64,000 bases of DNA, taken from the NCBI GenBank assembly GCA_933822405.4, contig CAKOGP040001224.1:65825-129824 (forward strand). Reading direction: 5' to 3'. This DNA is from Cylindrotheca closterium. Taxonomy: Eukaryota > Bacillariophyta > Bacillariophyceae > Bacillariales > Bacillariaceae. The position numbers and the translations under genes are program-made. Under the pieces are notes generated by a model. The model searched no databases. It saw only the letters and a list, made by a program, of their open reading frames with translations, and was not told the DNA's origin. Shown piece by piece: positions 41,555 to 51,261 of the stretch (within the stretch, counting starts at the first letter, position 1; each line of letters begins with the position of its first letter).

Positions 41555-41630
41555 ATGAACGGCATCAGGAGCTGGGAGGATACACATGGCGATGCATGTG
41601 ATATCCATCCAGCTCCGTCATTTACGGACG
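41555..41630 (-). promoter_or_regulatory. Candidate SECIS element in the SelU 3' UTR
   Basis: On the minus strand about 100 nt after the stop codon, TGAC (41620-41617) faces TGAT (41567-41564), as in the UGAN/NGAN non-Watson-Crick quartet of SECIS elements. Directly above it GGAGCTGG (41616-41609) pairs perfectly with CCAGCTCC (41575-41568). After a 2x2 internal loop (AT/TC) follow GGATA/TATCC and CACATG/CATGTG with a 6-nt loop. The typical apical AA is not evident at the expected place and helix I below the quartet is weak, so this is a candidate. Confidence 0.6.
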
Positions 41631-41720
41631 CTTGTTGTGGTTGGACTTTCAGATATTATTGGGAACCTCATGTTGATGCATGCACAGCCACGTAGTACTA
41701 TTCTCAGCAGCTGCTGCTTC

Positions 41721-42572
41721 TTATAGTTCCCCAGCATCTGTGACACCTCCTCCCTTGCGAACAGTTTCCAAAGCAGCCAATAGCTCATCCTCGTCAAAAG
41801 GAGTTCCAGTTTGCTCGGGAACCATGAATTGGGGGCTTCCGTCCTTTCCAAATATAATCAATCCGCCACTCTTGAGGCCTTCTCCTTTCAGGTTGCCTTC
41901 AATCTTCTTTTCCTTCAGGCGGCTCATGTGGCGGCGCAATGCCGAAATGGCTTTGAAGGGATTGTACAAGACGTGCTCGGTAATGGATCTATTTCCAAGG
42001 GCTTCGTAAAACTTTAGTGACTCATCCCTGTAGAGGGGAAATGGAAAGAATTCCTTGTGGAACTCTTCCAAACCAGCGTCATCCTGTATTATCCATTGGC
42101 GGAACAATTATAAAAAAGTTTAGCAGTTGAGAAAACGATATGATTGCATATAGATCCAACAACAACCATGCAACTATACAATTGCTACTACGATACGTAC
42201 CACACCAGTTTCCTTGACGATTCCAAACAAGTCAAACCCATCAAAAGGCTTGCCTTCTTTTGCCGCGAGATTGGTCAATTGCTGACCCTCCTCGCGGCAG
42301 TACACTCACCCGGGGCGACGGACCACAAAGGCAATGGAGCCGTGTGGGCCTGTATGTTTTTGGATAACCTCGTTGGCCTTTTGTTCGGCCAACAGTTGAA
42401 TTCCAACATTGAAATCGACAGGAGTCAGAGGAACCTCATTCCAATGAAAGCCTTTCATCACACTGGTCAATTTCATGCTTTCGGGAACGACAGTGGCACC
42501 AACGGCACAAGCAGCCGAGGCGCAAACAGCGCCAGTAGCCGCGGCCTTGGACTTTTTGCTAAGTATTCCCAT
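41721..42572 (-). CDS. SELU: SelU-family selenoprotein (peroxiredoxin-like, in-frame TGA as Sec)
   Basis: Two exons, 42572-42201 and 42083-41721, joined in phase 0 (donor GTACGT, acceptor ATACAG), give 244 residues if the TGA at 42308-42306 is read as selenocysteine (residue 89). The TGA falls in FVVRRPG-U-VYCREEGQQL, exactly where the family (FAM213/PRXL2/SelU, AhpC-TSA_2 type) has the first Cys of CxxC. No splice can skip it: the frame continues at once with family sequence, and the nearest AG would make an intron under 20 nt. Later landmarks are the EGNLKGEGLKSGGLIIFG block and the C-terminal FDEDELLAALETV. These thioredoxin-fold proteins act in redox reactions. The N-terminus (MGILSKKSKAAATGAV) may be a targeting or membrane segment. 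A SECIS-like hairpin lies downstream. An annotator treating TGA as stop would split or truncate this gene. Confidence 0.82.
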
Positions 42573-43062
42573 TACCGACGTAATGGTGGCTGGTAGATGA
42601 TTGATTCTTCAACAAGGAAAAAAACGCCTACTGTATGATCTTGAAAAGAATACGACCTACTGTATATGAGGTGTGAAATCAATCATGTCGAAACCACGCG
42701 ACCTCAATTTTCCATTTTTGGCGCTCACGTCGATCGAACGAAGAATGCAAATGATCAATCAACCAATCGAATGAATCCTGACTCATCGTAGTCCGTACCT
42801 CGTCCGCGACGTTACCGGAGGGAAATTCTGGATACAGTTTGGAAGAATTCTGATTTTCCGTCGGAACCATGGAACTTTTGCAACAGAAGAAAATGGTCAG
42901 AAGAATATGGTCATTGTTCCATACCGGTATATGTTCTAAAAAACATCCTTTTCGGATGGCAACCATTGATGAGCGCGAGCAGGGACACAAGTCGAATAGT
43001 AGGATTGCACGAAGTCACATTTTTTCACTAGAGTAGCCTACTACGACTAGTTTACAGCTTTG
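42573..43062. other. Intergenic, no supported gene
   Basis: 490 bp between minus-strand genes, including the SelU promoter. It holds a perfect TACCGGTA at 42921-42928. A 103-codon minus-strand frame here has no coding character that I can support. Confidence 0.4.
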
Positions 43063-44285
43063 TTAGTCAGACTTAAGTTTCTTCTTTTGAGGTTGGGTAA
43101 GAGCAATCAAAGCAGGGCTGAACAAGATAATAATGGGTTCTACCGTCCAGCAGAAGTCACCAGCAAAGTTCCCCGTCCAATCCGCATCTTCGTTGCCATA
43201 GAACAACTTGGAAAACTGAATAAGAAATGGCTGGTGTTCTTCCACATCGAAATAAAAGGTGACAGGGGCCATCAAGTCTAAGTAGGAGAGTGGGGAAGAG
43301 AAATATAGAATATAAGGAGGAGGATTCCATTGTTGAACATTTGTCACGTTGACAAACGATACTTACATCCATAGAAAGCAACAAAGTTCAATACGAAATA
43401 GATGAATTCACGGTATCCCTCCATTCTGTATGTGTGAATAGATTTTTCCAACTTTTCTTCAGCTTTAGCAAATGCTGCTCTGCTTTGTTTGGCTTCCTTT
43501 TCTTCTTTCTTCATATCTTTGTCGGATGGGAACCAAGTATCCAATTGCTTCTGGACGGCTTCGATTTCCTTGGCAAGATTCTTTTCTTCTTCCAACTTGT
43601 CCTCGCTTGAGAACATGGAGATTCCACCATCCCAGAAGGGAACCCAGGTCGTCATGGACTCGAAGGTGACAACTCCTACAGAAGAACGCGCCAACTTTTC
43701 TTGCTGAATAGTATCGATCAGTGTCTTCGCTTTCTTGGATTTGTTTAAAGTCTCCAGTCCGTCCACAATCATAAAGTACAAAAGGGGAAGCAAACAGATT
43801 TCCATGATTTCCAACGCATGGATCAAGGCCGGCAAACCACCGAACCAATCAACTTCAGTAACATGCCAACTATTGATAACGAGCCACCAGAAACAGATTC
43901 CAATAGGTGCAACCAAAGCCCCAATGAATGCACCTCGCAACGCCATTCTTCCTTCCTTCATGAGCGATTCGTTGACGATGCGATCGGCATGTGTGAAATT
44001 CTTGGAAGGGTTGGACATTCGCATCTCCACTAGTCGGACAATCCGTCTCAACTTCCCAACCGAAGAATTCAACAACTCCATTCCTTGTCTCGTGTTTGAA
44101 ATGCAAGCATATAGCTGTGTTGTCGAAATTACAACTTCCAGGGGAGTGGTCTTGTTCAATGGATCCATCAGGTATCCCAAAGCCTCATTTGTGTAGGTTG
44201 CATCGTGAATGAAAGAGGACTCGAATAAGTGAAGATCTTTCACGCAGCAAAGGGCGTTACGGACGAATTGCACAATAGCATCCAT
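43063..44285 (-). CDS. Unknown multi-pass membrane protein
   Basis: Two exons, 44285-43367 (donor GTAAGT) and 43277-43063 (acceptor TTAG), give 377 residues; joining restores AFYGYLMAPVTFYF. Membrane segments are likely near residues 120-140 (GAFIGALVAPIGICFWWLV), 155-180 (ALIHALEIMEICLLPLLYFMI), 297-320 (FIYFVLNFVAFYGYLMA) and at the end (VEPIIILFSPALIAL). A charged coiled stretch of ~75 residues (LEEEKNLAKEIEAVQKQL and on) lies between the second and third. A di-lysine-rich tail (QKKKLKSD) ends the protein, which might act as an ER retention signal (inference). I do not recognise the family and no enzyme motif is visible. Confidence 0.65.
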
Positions 44286-44512
44286 GGTGTATTAGCTTTT
44301 ATGTCGTTGGATGTCGATAGTTGCAGCTTCTTTCGTCGTTGAACTTTCACGGTTGAAATAAATCACTCCTGTACGTCGTCCGGCTCATTATTCTGGTTCC
44401 GGTACTGTAGTTGGATCATGAGGAGTTTGATGGTACCGGTATCATTGAGGTTTCATGAATGGTTTTACTGATAATGTTTTGAGTATGATACATGTACAAT
44501 TATTATTTTCTT

Positions 44513-45759
44513 TTAAAGGTCATTCTTCATTTCTGCATCGAAATTTTTGCGAGCTTCTATCTGTTGCGTCAGATACTGCAAGGCATGGAAGGAACGAGAT
44601 TGAATCCGTGTCAAGTCCTCCATTTGTTGTTCCAACGAGTCCAGTTGTGCTCGAATCTCTAATCCTTGCGAGTTGCTATCCAAGTCCGAATCCTCATCGT
44701 AGTTTCCTTCCAGTTTTGCTTTCTCGTCCGAACCCAATGCAGAAATGGCGTCACAAATAACGGCAATAATCAAGTTCACAACAACAAATCCAGAAATAAT
44801 GACATATGCAATGATGGGAATCCATGCCCAATAATGAACGGCCATCACTTCTCGGCATATCCCACCCCACCCATCTAAAGTCATCATCTGAAAGAGAGTT
44901 AACAACGTCGCGAACATGTTCCCAAAATAATCAAATTCTGTATGGCCGTCTACATGTAGATCCTTGAACAACTGCGTGCACATGACCGCAAAGATGTAAA
45001 GAATCAGACACAACATCAGACCAATCGCTGCCATTCTTGGCATTACACTGAATAGAGCTGAAACGAAAGGAAAAAAAGAGAGGGTGTTAGTTGTTGCTTG
45101 CGCTCCAATCTATCACTCCACTGGGTACCCAACAGCAATAGCTTACCCAAAAGAAGATTCTTCATAATCTTGATTCGCGTAACCAGCCGCAGGGCACGGA
45201 AGATCCGAAATGCCCGAATGATTTGAACCGAAGCGAAGGACCAACTTGTTATGATGATAATCAGATCGAAGAGTAACCAGCCATCAAGCGGCAATCTCCA
45301 ACCGAGGTAGATAAACTGAAGGCAAAGTTCCACCGTGAAAATAATCAAAAAGATTTCATCCACCATTTCAAAAATTCTGTCCACTTCTGGATTCTTCTTG
45401 ACAATATCATACGTCGCAATTCCCATCATGATCGCATTGACCACAATTAGGACGACGATCAGGACTTGTACACGACTATTGTTCACAAGCATCCCCACAT
45501 TGAACCGTATCGTATTCACTGAATCCAATATTTCCCTTGACCAAGAACGGTTTGTCGCGTCAAAGTCATTCATGGACCAATCAATCGGCTGATCGCTATC
45601 CGAGTCTTTATCATTGGTTTCACCGCTGTCTCCTTCGGTCTGCACGGTCACAATCATTCCAGATCGCGATTTTGTTTTCAGCAGCGTGTCCTCCAGTTCC
45701 GAAGGCTTCACTTCAACAGAACTGTTGGGCTCGTCTTCTTTATCCGCGTCTCCGTTCAT
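44513..45759 (-). CDS. One-domain voltage-gated cation channel, EukCat-like (copy 1)
   Basis: Two exons, 45759-45147 and 45057-44513, join in phase to give 385 residues; the ATG at 45759 is preferred over an upstream in-frame one in a leader-like stretch. The protein has a single S1-S6 unit: S1 VQVLIVVLIVVNAIMMG, S2 IFLIIFTVELCLQFIYLG, S3 WLLFDLIIIITSW, and S4 IIRAFRIFRALRLVTRIK with Arg at every third position. The pore loop is FQMMTLDGWGGICREV, then S6 YVIISGFVVVNLIIAVICDA. A tetramer of one-domain subunits is the known form for bacterial NaChBac-type and diatom EukCatA channels, which carry Na+ and/or Ca2+ in fast electrical signalling. The filter TLDGWGG differs from the classical TLESW. 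A C-terminal coiled coil (LDSLEQQMEDLTRIQ) may aid assembly. A paralogue lies 409 bp upstream on the same strand. Confidence 0.9.
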
Positions 45760-46168
45760 TGTAGTGTAGGAAATGTAATTGTATATTATAGAAAAAAGAT
45801 AAAGACTGTATGTATATAGCAAGTGAAAGAGGAGGATACAACGGCTGTTGAAATGAAGGAAGTTGAGTTCATCTTTGGGGCATTTCGATTTTTAGCTGCC
45901 ACTACCGAGCGTGCGTGGGACGTACGTGCATGGCAGTTGGCGAATGTTGAGCTCGACCCGCACGACCACCGCTGTATCGGCAATCGCAGGTACTGAACAA
46001 CTATTGTACTACCTGATCTTACAGTATTGCCTCTACTGTAATTTGATTATATCCACAATACCCAAGGCCAAGGCAAAACGACTAAAAGCTGCATAAAAAG
46101 AATTGAATAGTTTACATGTTGTTACTAGTTAGATATCCTCATTAGTTAGATATCCTCGCCAGACTCTG
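45760..46168. other. Spacer between channel paralogues
   Basis: 409 bp between the end of channel copy 2 and the start of channel copy 1 on the same strand. The stretch at 46126-46156 contains a short tandem duplication (TTAGTTAGATATCCTC twice, partly overlapping). It should hold the promoter of copy 1. Confidence 0.4.
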
Positions 46169-47602
46169 CTATAGTTCAAAGTCATGACGATGATGAGAAG
46201 CATTCAATGAAGCAATAGTGCTATTTTCCCCTATGCTTTCGTCACCTAGTTGGCTATTTGACCGCCTATCTGAAGCTCGCTTTTGGAGCTGCTTTTTCCT
46301 CTTTTTTATATGCGACGAGGCATCCATACCGAGATCTCCTTCTTCTGCTGGGGGTATCAAACTATCCGCATCGAACAGAGGATTGCCAATAATGGTAGAA
46401 GTTCTCATTTCTTCTCGCTTCTTCTTGCCTTCAAAATACTTTTCTTCCATCTGCATTTCATATTTCTGTCGTTCTTCGACTACTGACCGAAGTCTGGACT
46501 CCCTTTGTTCCGCATTTAATCTTTCGGTTTGAAGGAAAACCATTTCTTCGGCCATCTTCTCAATCATGACTTGCACTTGTTCCTGTGTCTTCAGCATATC
46601 ATATATGTGACTTTGAAGCAGATCTATCCGCTCTTGAGCCTCGATGATTTTAACTTCCGTGTCGTCTTCTTCATATCCATCCATTTGTCTAACTGTCTTT
46701 TCGGTAACGGCGACAGCATCACAAACCACAGCCACGATCAAGTTGAACACAATGAAACCGGTAATGGCAATGAATGAAAGAAAGGGAGCAAAAGCCCAAC
46801 GGTGATATTCCATAACAAGACGGCAGATTTCTCCCCACTCCAACGTCATCATTTCCATACATGTGAAAAGCGACCTGTCCAAGGTTCCAAAGTAATCCTT
46901 TCCAGGCCCAAGGTCCAGGTCTGAAAAGAGCTCGGTGAATAGCACAGAGAAAATGTAGAATACCAGCAACAACAGCGCTGCAATGGCATACATTCTCGGG
47001 AGAACAGCACCAATAGCGAGAACAAGATCCCGCAGTGGCTTCACCCTTGTAATCAGCCGGAATGCTCTGAAGATACGGAAGGCACGCACAATTTGAAGTG
47101 ACTCAAAAGACCATGACAAGATCACAATCGCCAAATCGAAGATTAGCCAACCGTCAGAAAAGAGTGAAACACCAAGGTAGAAGAGCTGCAAGACTGCTTC
47201 AATGGTAAAAATAATCAAAAAGGCTCTGTCAATTTCATGAAAGGCCCTATCGACATTTTCATTGTCCTCCACAAAGTCAAAGGTTGCAACTCCCATCATC
47301 AGAGCGTTAATCATAATGGCCACAATAATAAATATCTGAACCTTTTCATTGTTCACAATGCCGCCAACCTTCATCCTGGCCTGCCAAAGAAAAGAGTCCT
47401 CTTCCTCGTCCACTGATGAATCATCATCATCATCATCACCAGCACTAAACATGTCTGATGTCACCACCCCTTCCTTCATATTGTGTTTTGTCTTCAGTTT
47501 GGGATCATTAGCTGTTGACTGCGGCATGTTGTTGGCTGATTTCGTTTCCGCAATGTCATTTTCCCCATTTTTCAGCAGCTTGTCGTTCTCTTCAGAAGCC
47601 AT
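46169..47602 (-). CDS. One-domain voltage-gated cation channel, EukCat-like (copy 2)
   Basis: Single exon, 477 residues. The layout matches copy 1: S1 VQIFIIVAIMINALMMG, S4 LQIVRAFRIFRAFRLITRVK, and S6 FIAITGFIVFNLIVAVVCDAVA. The pore loop reads MEMMTLEWGEICRLV, one residue shorter than in copy 1 (TLE-WGE versus TLDGWGG), with a charged residue pair in the filter. The N-terminal ~75 residues are acidic (GDDDDDDSSVDEEED). After S6 a long coiled coil of ~100 residues (QERIDLLQSHIYDMLK to RQKYEMQMEEKYFEGKKKREE) is much longer than in copy 1. Copy 1 has an intron after S4 at LLLG and copy 2 has none, so the duplication is old or an intron was lost. The ion preference cannot be predicted safely. 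Confidence 0.9.
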   Translation of the reverse strand: MASEENDKLLKNGENDIAETKSANNMPQSTANDPKLKTKHNMKEGVVTSDMFSAGDDDDDDSSVDEEEDSFLWQARMKVGGIVNNEKVQIFIIVAIMINALMMGVATFDFVEDNENVDRAFHEIDRAFLIIFTIEAVLQLFYLGVSLFSDGWLIFDLAIVILSWSFESLQIVRAFRIFRAFRLITRVKPLRDLVLAIGAVLPRMYAIAALLLLVFYIFSVLFTELFSDLDLGPGKDYFGTLDRSLFTCMEMMTLEWGEICRLVMEYHRWAFAPFLSFIAITGFIVFNLIVAVVCDAVAVTEKTVRQMDGYEEDDTEVKIIEAQERIDLLQSHIYDMLKTQEQVQVMIEKMAEEMVFLQTERLNAEQRESRLRSVVEERQKYEMQMEEKYFEGKKKREEMRTSTIIGNPLFDADSLIPPAEEGDLGMDASSHIKKRKKQLQKRASDRRSNSQLGDESIGENSTIASLNASHHRHDFEL

Positions 47603-48258
47603 TTTTTCCAGTCGTATTGAGAGACTTTATTGTACGGGGTGTCTCGGAGACTTGCTGAGCTGCGCTTTGGTGCCTTTCTAATCCGGATAAGAAAGCGAAG
47701 AAGCAAGGAAACCAATCCAATTCAAGGATGCAAAAATCTAAAGATTCAGGCTTTTGCTGGTACAGTTTTACGTTGCTTCTACGCCTGTAACGGTCGGAAG
47801 CCAGAAATCGAGGGAGATTCGAGATTTTCTTGCCCAACTTCTCTCTCAAGACAGCCCGCTTTTTTTAATCAGCGATATGGGTAGGTTTGATTCCGGCTGA
47901 TGTACTTTCAAGGTCGTAATGTAGATGACCGCCTTCCGGTTGACCTTTGCAAACTTCCTCCTCGTGCTCGGACTTCCGCCCTTCTTCCCAAGCACAATTG
48001 ATGTTTCTAGTTCTGTCCTTCAGCCGTCAAACCCGAGACATGCCTGAATCTTTTGGCGGGCGGGCGTACATTTTGGTCGTCGGTATGCACTCAACAGTTT
48101 CGGGGCCCACATTTTTGGCTTGAACCCACGCCATTTTTGGTGCAAGAACCACCATTCCCAGTCTCTTCCAGATTTCTCACAATGTTGGTACATTTTGCAA
48201 AACCACAAATCAATCACATCAACCTCTATATCGTCCCGTCGATAAAGCACCATATATC
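47603..48258. promoter_or_regulatory. Divergent promoter region of channel copy 2 and the phosphoesterase-like gene
   Basis: 656-bp spacer between head-to-head genes. No core promoter motif could be assigned, and the frames inside have no family features. Confidence 0.35.
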
Positions 48259-50172
48259 ATGCCACCACCACCCGAGGCCTTTGGCCATGCCCCCCTTCCA
48301 GTGGAGGAAAACAAGAAGAGAATGACAAATACCATGGGACCACCCGGTGGAGCTGAAGAAGATTGTTCGGATGACGAACGATGCTCTGCATACCCAATGA
48401 CTCAAACCACCAATGGACACACTACCGGTGATTTGGTTCGCAAGTACGGTGGAGTGAGTGGTGTCGAAGTTGATCTACAAACATACGAGAACATGGAGCG
48501 TGACAGCATCCGTAGACATGCACACAAGATGCTAGACATGGCAAACGAGAACGGTTCAACTTCCTCTTCCTCGGACTTCTCTTCTGATGAGGGGGCTCCT
48601 TATGATGATATGATGGAGAAGGATGTCAACTTTGCACATGAGTACGATGATATCGTTCCCAGCAGCCGTCGGTCCAGACGTGTCCCAGCTGCCCTAGCTG
48701 GAATCAACTACAGATCGACCACTCAAGAACGAAGCTATGGCTTATCTTCTACTACCTTGCCCGCTTTGCCTCCCAGTGAACGAGCTCGTCGTTTTCGCGA
48801 CATGGAGAACGGCTTCGAAGACGAGCATCTGGATTCTATTCCAATTTCCATGATGCACAATGTCCGCTACCAAGACGATGTCTACAATAATGCGGATGGA
48901 GAGATGTCCTACTCTGATTCCATGGAGTCCAAGGCATATAATGTCTACGCTGCCTCTAAGGGTTCGCGCTTCAACAGGGACTACTACGTCAACAACCAAA
49001 AGGCAACTTTGGACCAGTGGGATCGCGAACATGATAATGAAAACAAGGGAGGTGCCCTGGTCTGGATCAATACCTACCGTTCCAAGAGAGGAGCAAAGTC
49101 CAACAAGAACCATGTGTTTGGACCAGGATTCGTCTTCCGCAAGAATCACGTCTATGGAAGACAACAACATGACTATGCAAATCAGGCACAAAAGCAGCGC
49201 GAACAACTCCGCATTGCATGGCAAGATCCTACAGACACCAACGTCTACGAACCATCATCCAACAATGGAGGAGCGCAAACATGGAAGGAAGTCACCCAAG
49301 ACCGTCAAAAGCGTCGCTGGTGTGCATTGTTCATGTGCTTCTTCTGCTTCCTTATCATCTTCATCCCCATTCTTACCGAGGTCATCCTTGCCGAGCCAGA
49401 CATGTGCCCGGGATGCGACATTGGTGATCCAGTAAGCATTTATGCCATGTCGGACACACCCAACAACATGGAAGACGCCAAGGAAGTCTTCCGTTCCATC
49501 ACTCTTCTTGACCAAGATGCTGATTTTTTGGTTCACTTGGGAAATGTCCAAGCCAGATGCGACGAGCGGCGATACGACATGACAGCTGACTTGTTCAAAC
49601 GATCATCGCTCCCAACCTTTGCAGTCCCCGGGAGTGAAGACTGGTTGGACTGCTTCGACCCTGCTGAATCCTTAAACCTTTGGCGCGAGCGCTTTGTTGA
49701 CTTTGAACAAAACTTTGACTTTGACGGCCGAGTGTACCGCAACGAAGACTATCCTGAAAACTTTGCAGTTGTTCGATCGGGTGTCTTGTTTGTTGGATTG
49801 CACATGGTTAGTGGACCATCCGTTGATCCCGATGAATGGGAGGAACGAAGAGTTTCCATGTTGAAATTCTATTTCGGCATGGCCAATATGAACAGGGCCA
49901 ACTTCCGCGCAGTTGTCTTGATGGGGAATTCTTCCGAGAAGCCAGAGCTCCAGCCATTTTTCAAGGATTTCTTCAAGAGTTTGGAGCCAATTGGCAAGCC
50001 AGTCCTATATTTGCACGCCAACGACGAGGAAGGAACCGATGGTGTGATCTACCAACCATTCCCAGAACATCCTACTCTATTCAGCGTTCAAGTGACTTTG
50101 GGCAATGCTGCGACAAGAGTCGACATTGGCAAAGGAAATACACCCTTTTCAATTGCAGCACTCGAATCCTAA
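48259..50172 (+). CDS. Membrane-anchored degenerate calcineurin-like phosphoesterase
   Basis: Single exon, 637 residues. The first ~350 residues are disordered and cytosolic, followed by one membrane segment (residues ~354-378, CALFMCFFCFLIIFIPILTEVILA) and a C-terminal domain (~390-637). The C-terminal domain follows the metallophosphoesterase order, but its metal ligands are altered. The usual G-D is LGN (VHLGNVQAR), G-N-H-D/E is PGSEDW, and the late Gly-His-x-His region is LMGNSS. Only the first Asp (AMSDTP) looks kept. The fold is therefore probably preserved while catalysis is lost, a pseudoenzyme role such as binding or scaffolding. Family membership is inferred from motif order. The layout suggests the domain faces outside or the lumen. 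Confidence 0.65.
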   Translation: MPPPPEAFGHAPLPVEENKKRMTNTMGPPGGAEEDCSDDERCSAYPMTQTTNGHTTGDLVRKYGGVSGVEVDLQTYENMERDSIRRHAHKMLDMANENGSTSSSSDFSSDEGAPYDDMMEKDVNFAHEYDDIVPSSRRSRRVPAALAGINYRSTTQERSYGLSSTTLPALPPSERARRFRDMENGFEDEHLDSIPISMMHNVRYQDDVYNNADGEMSYSDSMESKAYNVYAASKGSRFNRDYYVNNQKATLDQWDREHDNENKGGALVWINTYRSKRGAKSNKNHVFGPGFVFRKNHVYGRQQHDYANQAQKQREQLRIAWQDPTDTNVYEPSSNNGGAQTWKEVTQDRQKRRWCALFMCFFCFLIIFIPILTEVILAEPDMCPGCDIGDPVSIYAMSDTPNNMEDAKEVFRSITLLDQDADFLVHLGNVQARCDERRYDMTADLFKRSSLPTFAVPGSEDWLDCFDPAESLNLWRERFVDFEQNFDFDGRVYRNEDYPENFAVVRSGVLFVGLHMVSGPSVDPDEWEERRVSMLKFYFGMANMNRANFRAVVLMGNSSEKPELQPFFKDFFKSLEPIGKPVLYLHANDEEGTDGVIYQPFPEHPTLFSVQVTLGNAATRVDIGKGNTPFSIAALES

Positions 50173-50259
50173 AGCGAACGATGGCTTGCAAAGAGAATAC
50201 TATTGATAAATAGATGTCTTTCGAATAAAATTATACAGAATTTTTAAATACGACTAGTT

Positions 50260-51261
50260 TCAATCTGTAATGACCATAATGTACAAAAAGTTGTCTGGAT
50301 GACATAGCGTTCTCCACAGATCCAGTAATGGAGTGGTAAGAGAAGGAACAATGCCGGCTACCCGCCAAGAAGTTATTTGCAGTTTTGCTTGAACAACATC
50401 GCCTGGTGCTGTAGCTTCAAAATAGCTCGGTGCAAATGACACTAGAAATTGCCCGAGAGTCATGGACGGATCATCCCACTTCTTTTGTATTGGTGGTTTT
50501 GAAGGACCAATCATTAGCCGTATGGGAATCATGACTGGGTTTTTAGTCGACTGAATGTCTTCTTTGATCGGCTTGTAGATCGAATACTTGGAGTTGACTA
50601 TCGCACCCCACATGCGTTGGTGATTTTGCTTGTTCATATTCAGCGCAACTTTTGCGTGGCCATGTTCCAAAACTAGCGCCTGTTTCAAAGCATTTTTGAA
50701 TGTTCGTTGTACTGTGGTGATCACTCCGGATTGTGCATCCAATTCCAACAGTTGACTGGACGGGTATGCGGTGAAATGTAGCCTTATTTTCCACGGCATG
50801 CCATTTTTCTGTGTAGTACTTTGATGGCTATCCCATAAAATACCTACGAAATATTGCCATCGCAATGGTAACCCTGTCGTTTCATCCTCGAACCAACAGA
50901 CTGGGTACGGGGCCTCCATCGGTTGTTGTTCCTGTATCTTAGCATCCTCCTTTTCTACTGATTTGCCATCTCCTGCTTTATCATCATCATCATCATCATC
51001 ATCATCATCGGAATTAAGATCTGATTCTTCCACAACTCGTCTCGTAAAGGATATGGTAGGAGGCGCAAATTTGTGCAAATGTAGAACCGCTTCTTGCAGT
51101 CCAATGTGGAGGAAGGTATGCCTAGAAAGAAGCACATGAATTGGTGGTGGAATTGTTGGTGACGATAACGAGTTTGGTGCGAGACTCAATAGGATAGGTA
51201 TCGAACCACTCCAATTGGAAGACCGCAAGCGATCAATTGCGAGCGAAGGAGCGTCGTTCAT
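50260..51261 (-). CDS. ATG5: Autophagy protein ATG5
   Basis: Single exon, 333 residues from ATG 51261 (MNDAPSLAIDRLRSSNWSG); an upstream in-frame Met adds a hydrophobic stretch not found in ATG5. ATG5 is joined to ATG12 and, with ATG16, promotes ATG8 lipidation on the growing autophagosome. Landmarks are RLRSSNWSGSIPILLSLAP (N-terminal ubiquitin-like fold), VCWFEDETTGLPLRWQYFVG, then PWKIRLHFTAYPSSQLL. TFKNALKQALVLEHG follows, where the Lys of LKQA aligns with the ATG12 acceptor region of animal ATG5. The C-terminal ubiquitin-like part begins near IPIRLMIGP. An acidic Asp run (10 Asp, residues ~93-102) from a CAT/ATC repeat sits in the loop before that. The gene diverges from the nitronate-monooxygenase-like gene. 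Confidence 0.9.
   Translation of the reverse strand: MNDAPSLAIDRLRSSNWSGSIPILLSLAPNSLSSPTIPPPIHVLLSRHTFLHIGLQEAVLHLHKFAPPTISFTRRVVEESDLNSDDDDDDDDDDKAGDGKSVEKEDAKIQEQQPMEAPYPVCWFEDETTGLPLRWQYFVGILWDSHQSTTQKNGMPWKIRLHFTAYPSSQLLELDAQSGVITTVQRTFKNALKQALVLEHGHAKVALNMNKQNHQRMWGAIVNSKYSIYKPIKEDIQSTKNPVMIPIRLMIGPSKPPIQKKWDDPSMTLGQFLVSFAPSYFEATAPGDVVQAKLQITSWRVAGIVPSLTTPLLDLWRTLCHPDNFLYIMVITD

Noticed and set aside
42201..42308. Intron removing the TGA of the SelU gene
   Set aside because: A GTGAGT directly overlaps the TGA and looks like a donor, but the sequence right after it encodes the conserved VYCREEGQQL block, and the nearest AG would make an intron shorter than 20 nt. Sec readthrough fits better.
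42679..42990. 103-codon minus-strand frame
   Set aside because: It has no family features, has Cys/Trp-rich chance composition, and lies in the upstream region of the SelU gene; part of it overlaps a TACCGGTA site.
50980..51010. ATC/CAT microsatellite as an independent repeat element
   Set aside because: It lies in frame in the ATG5 coding exon and encodes an Asp run; it is described with that gene.
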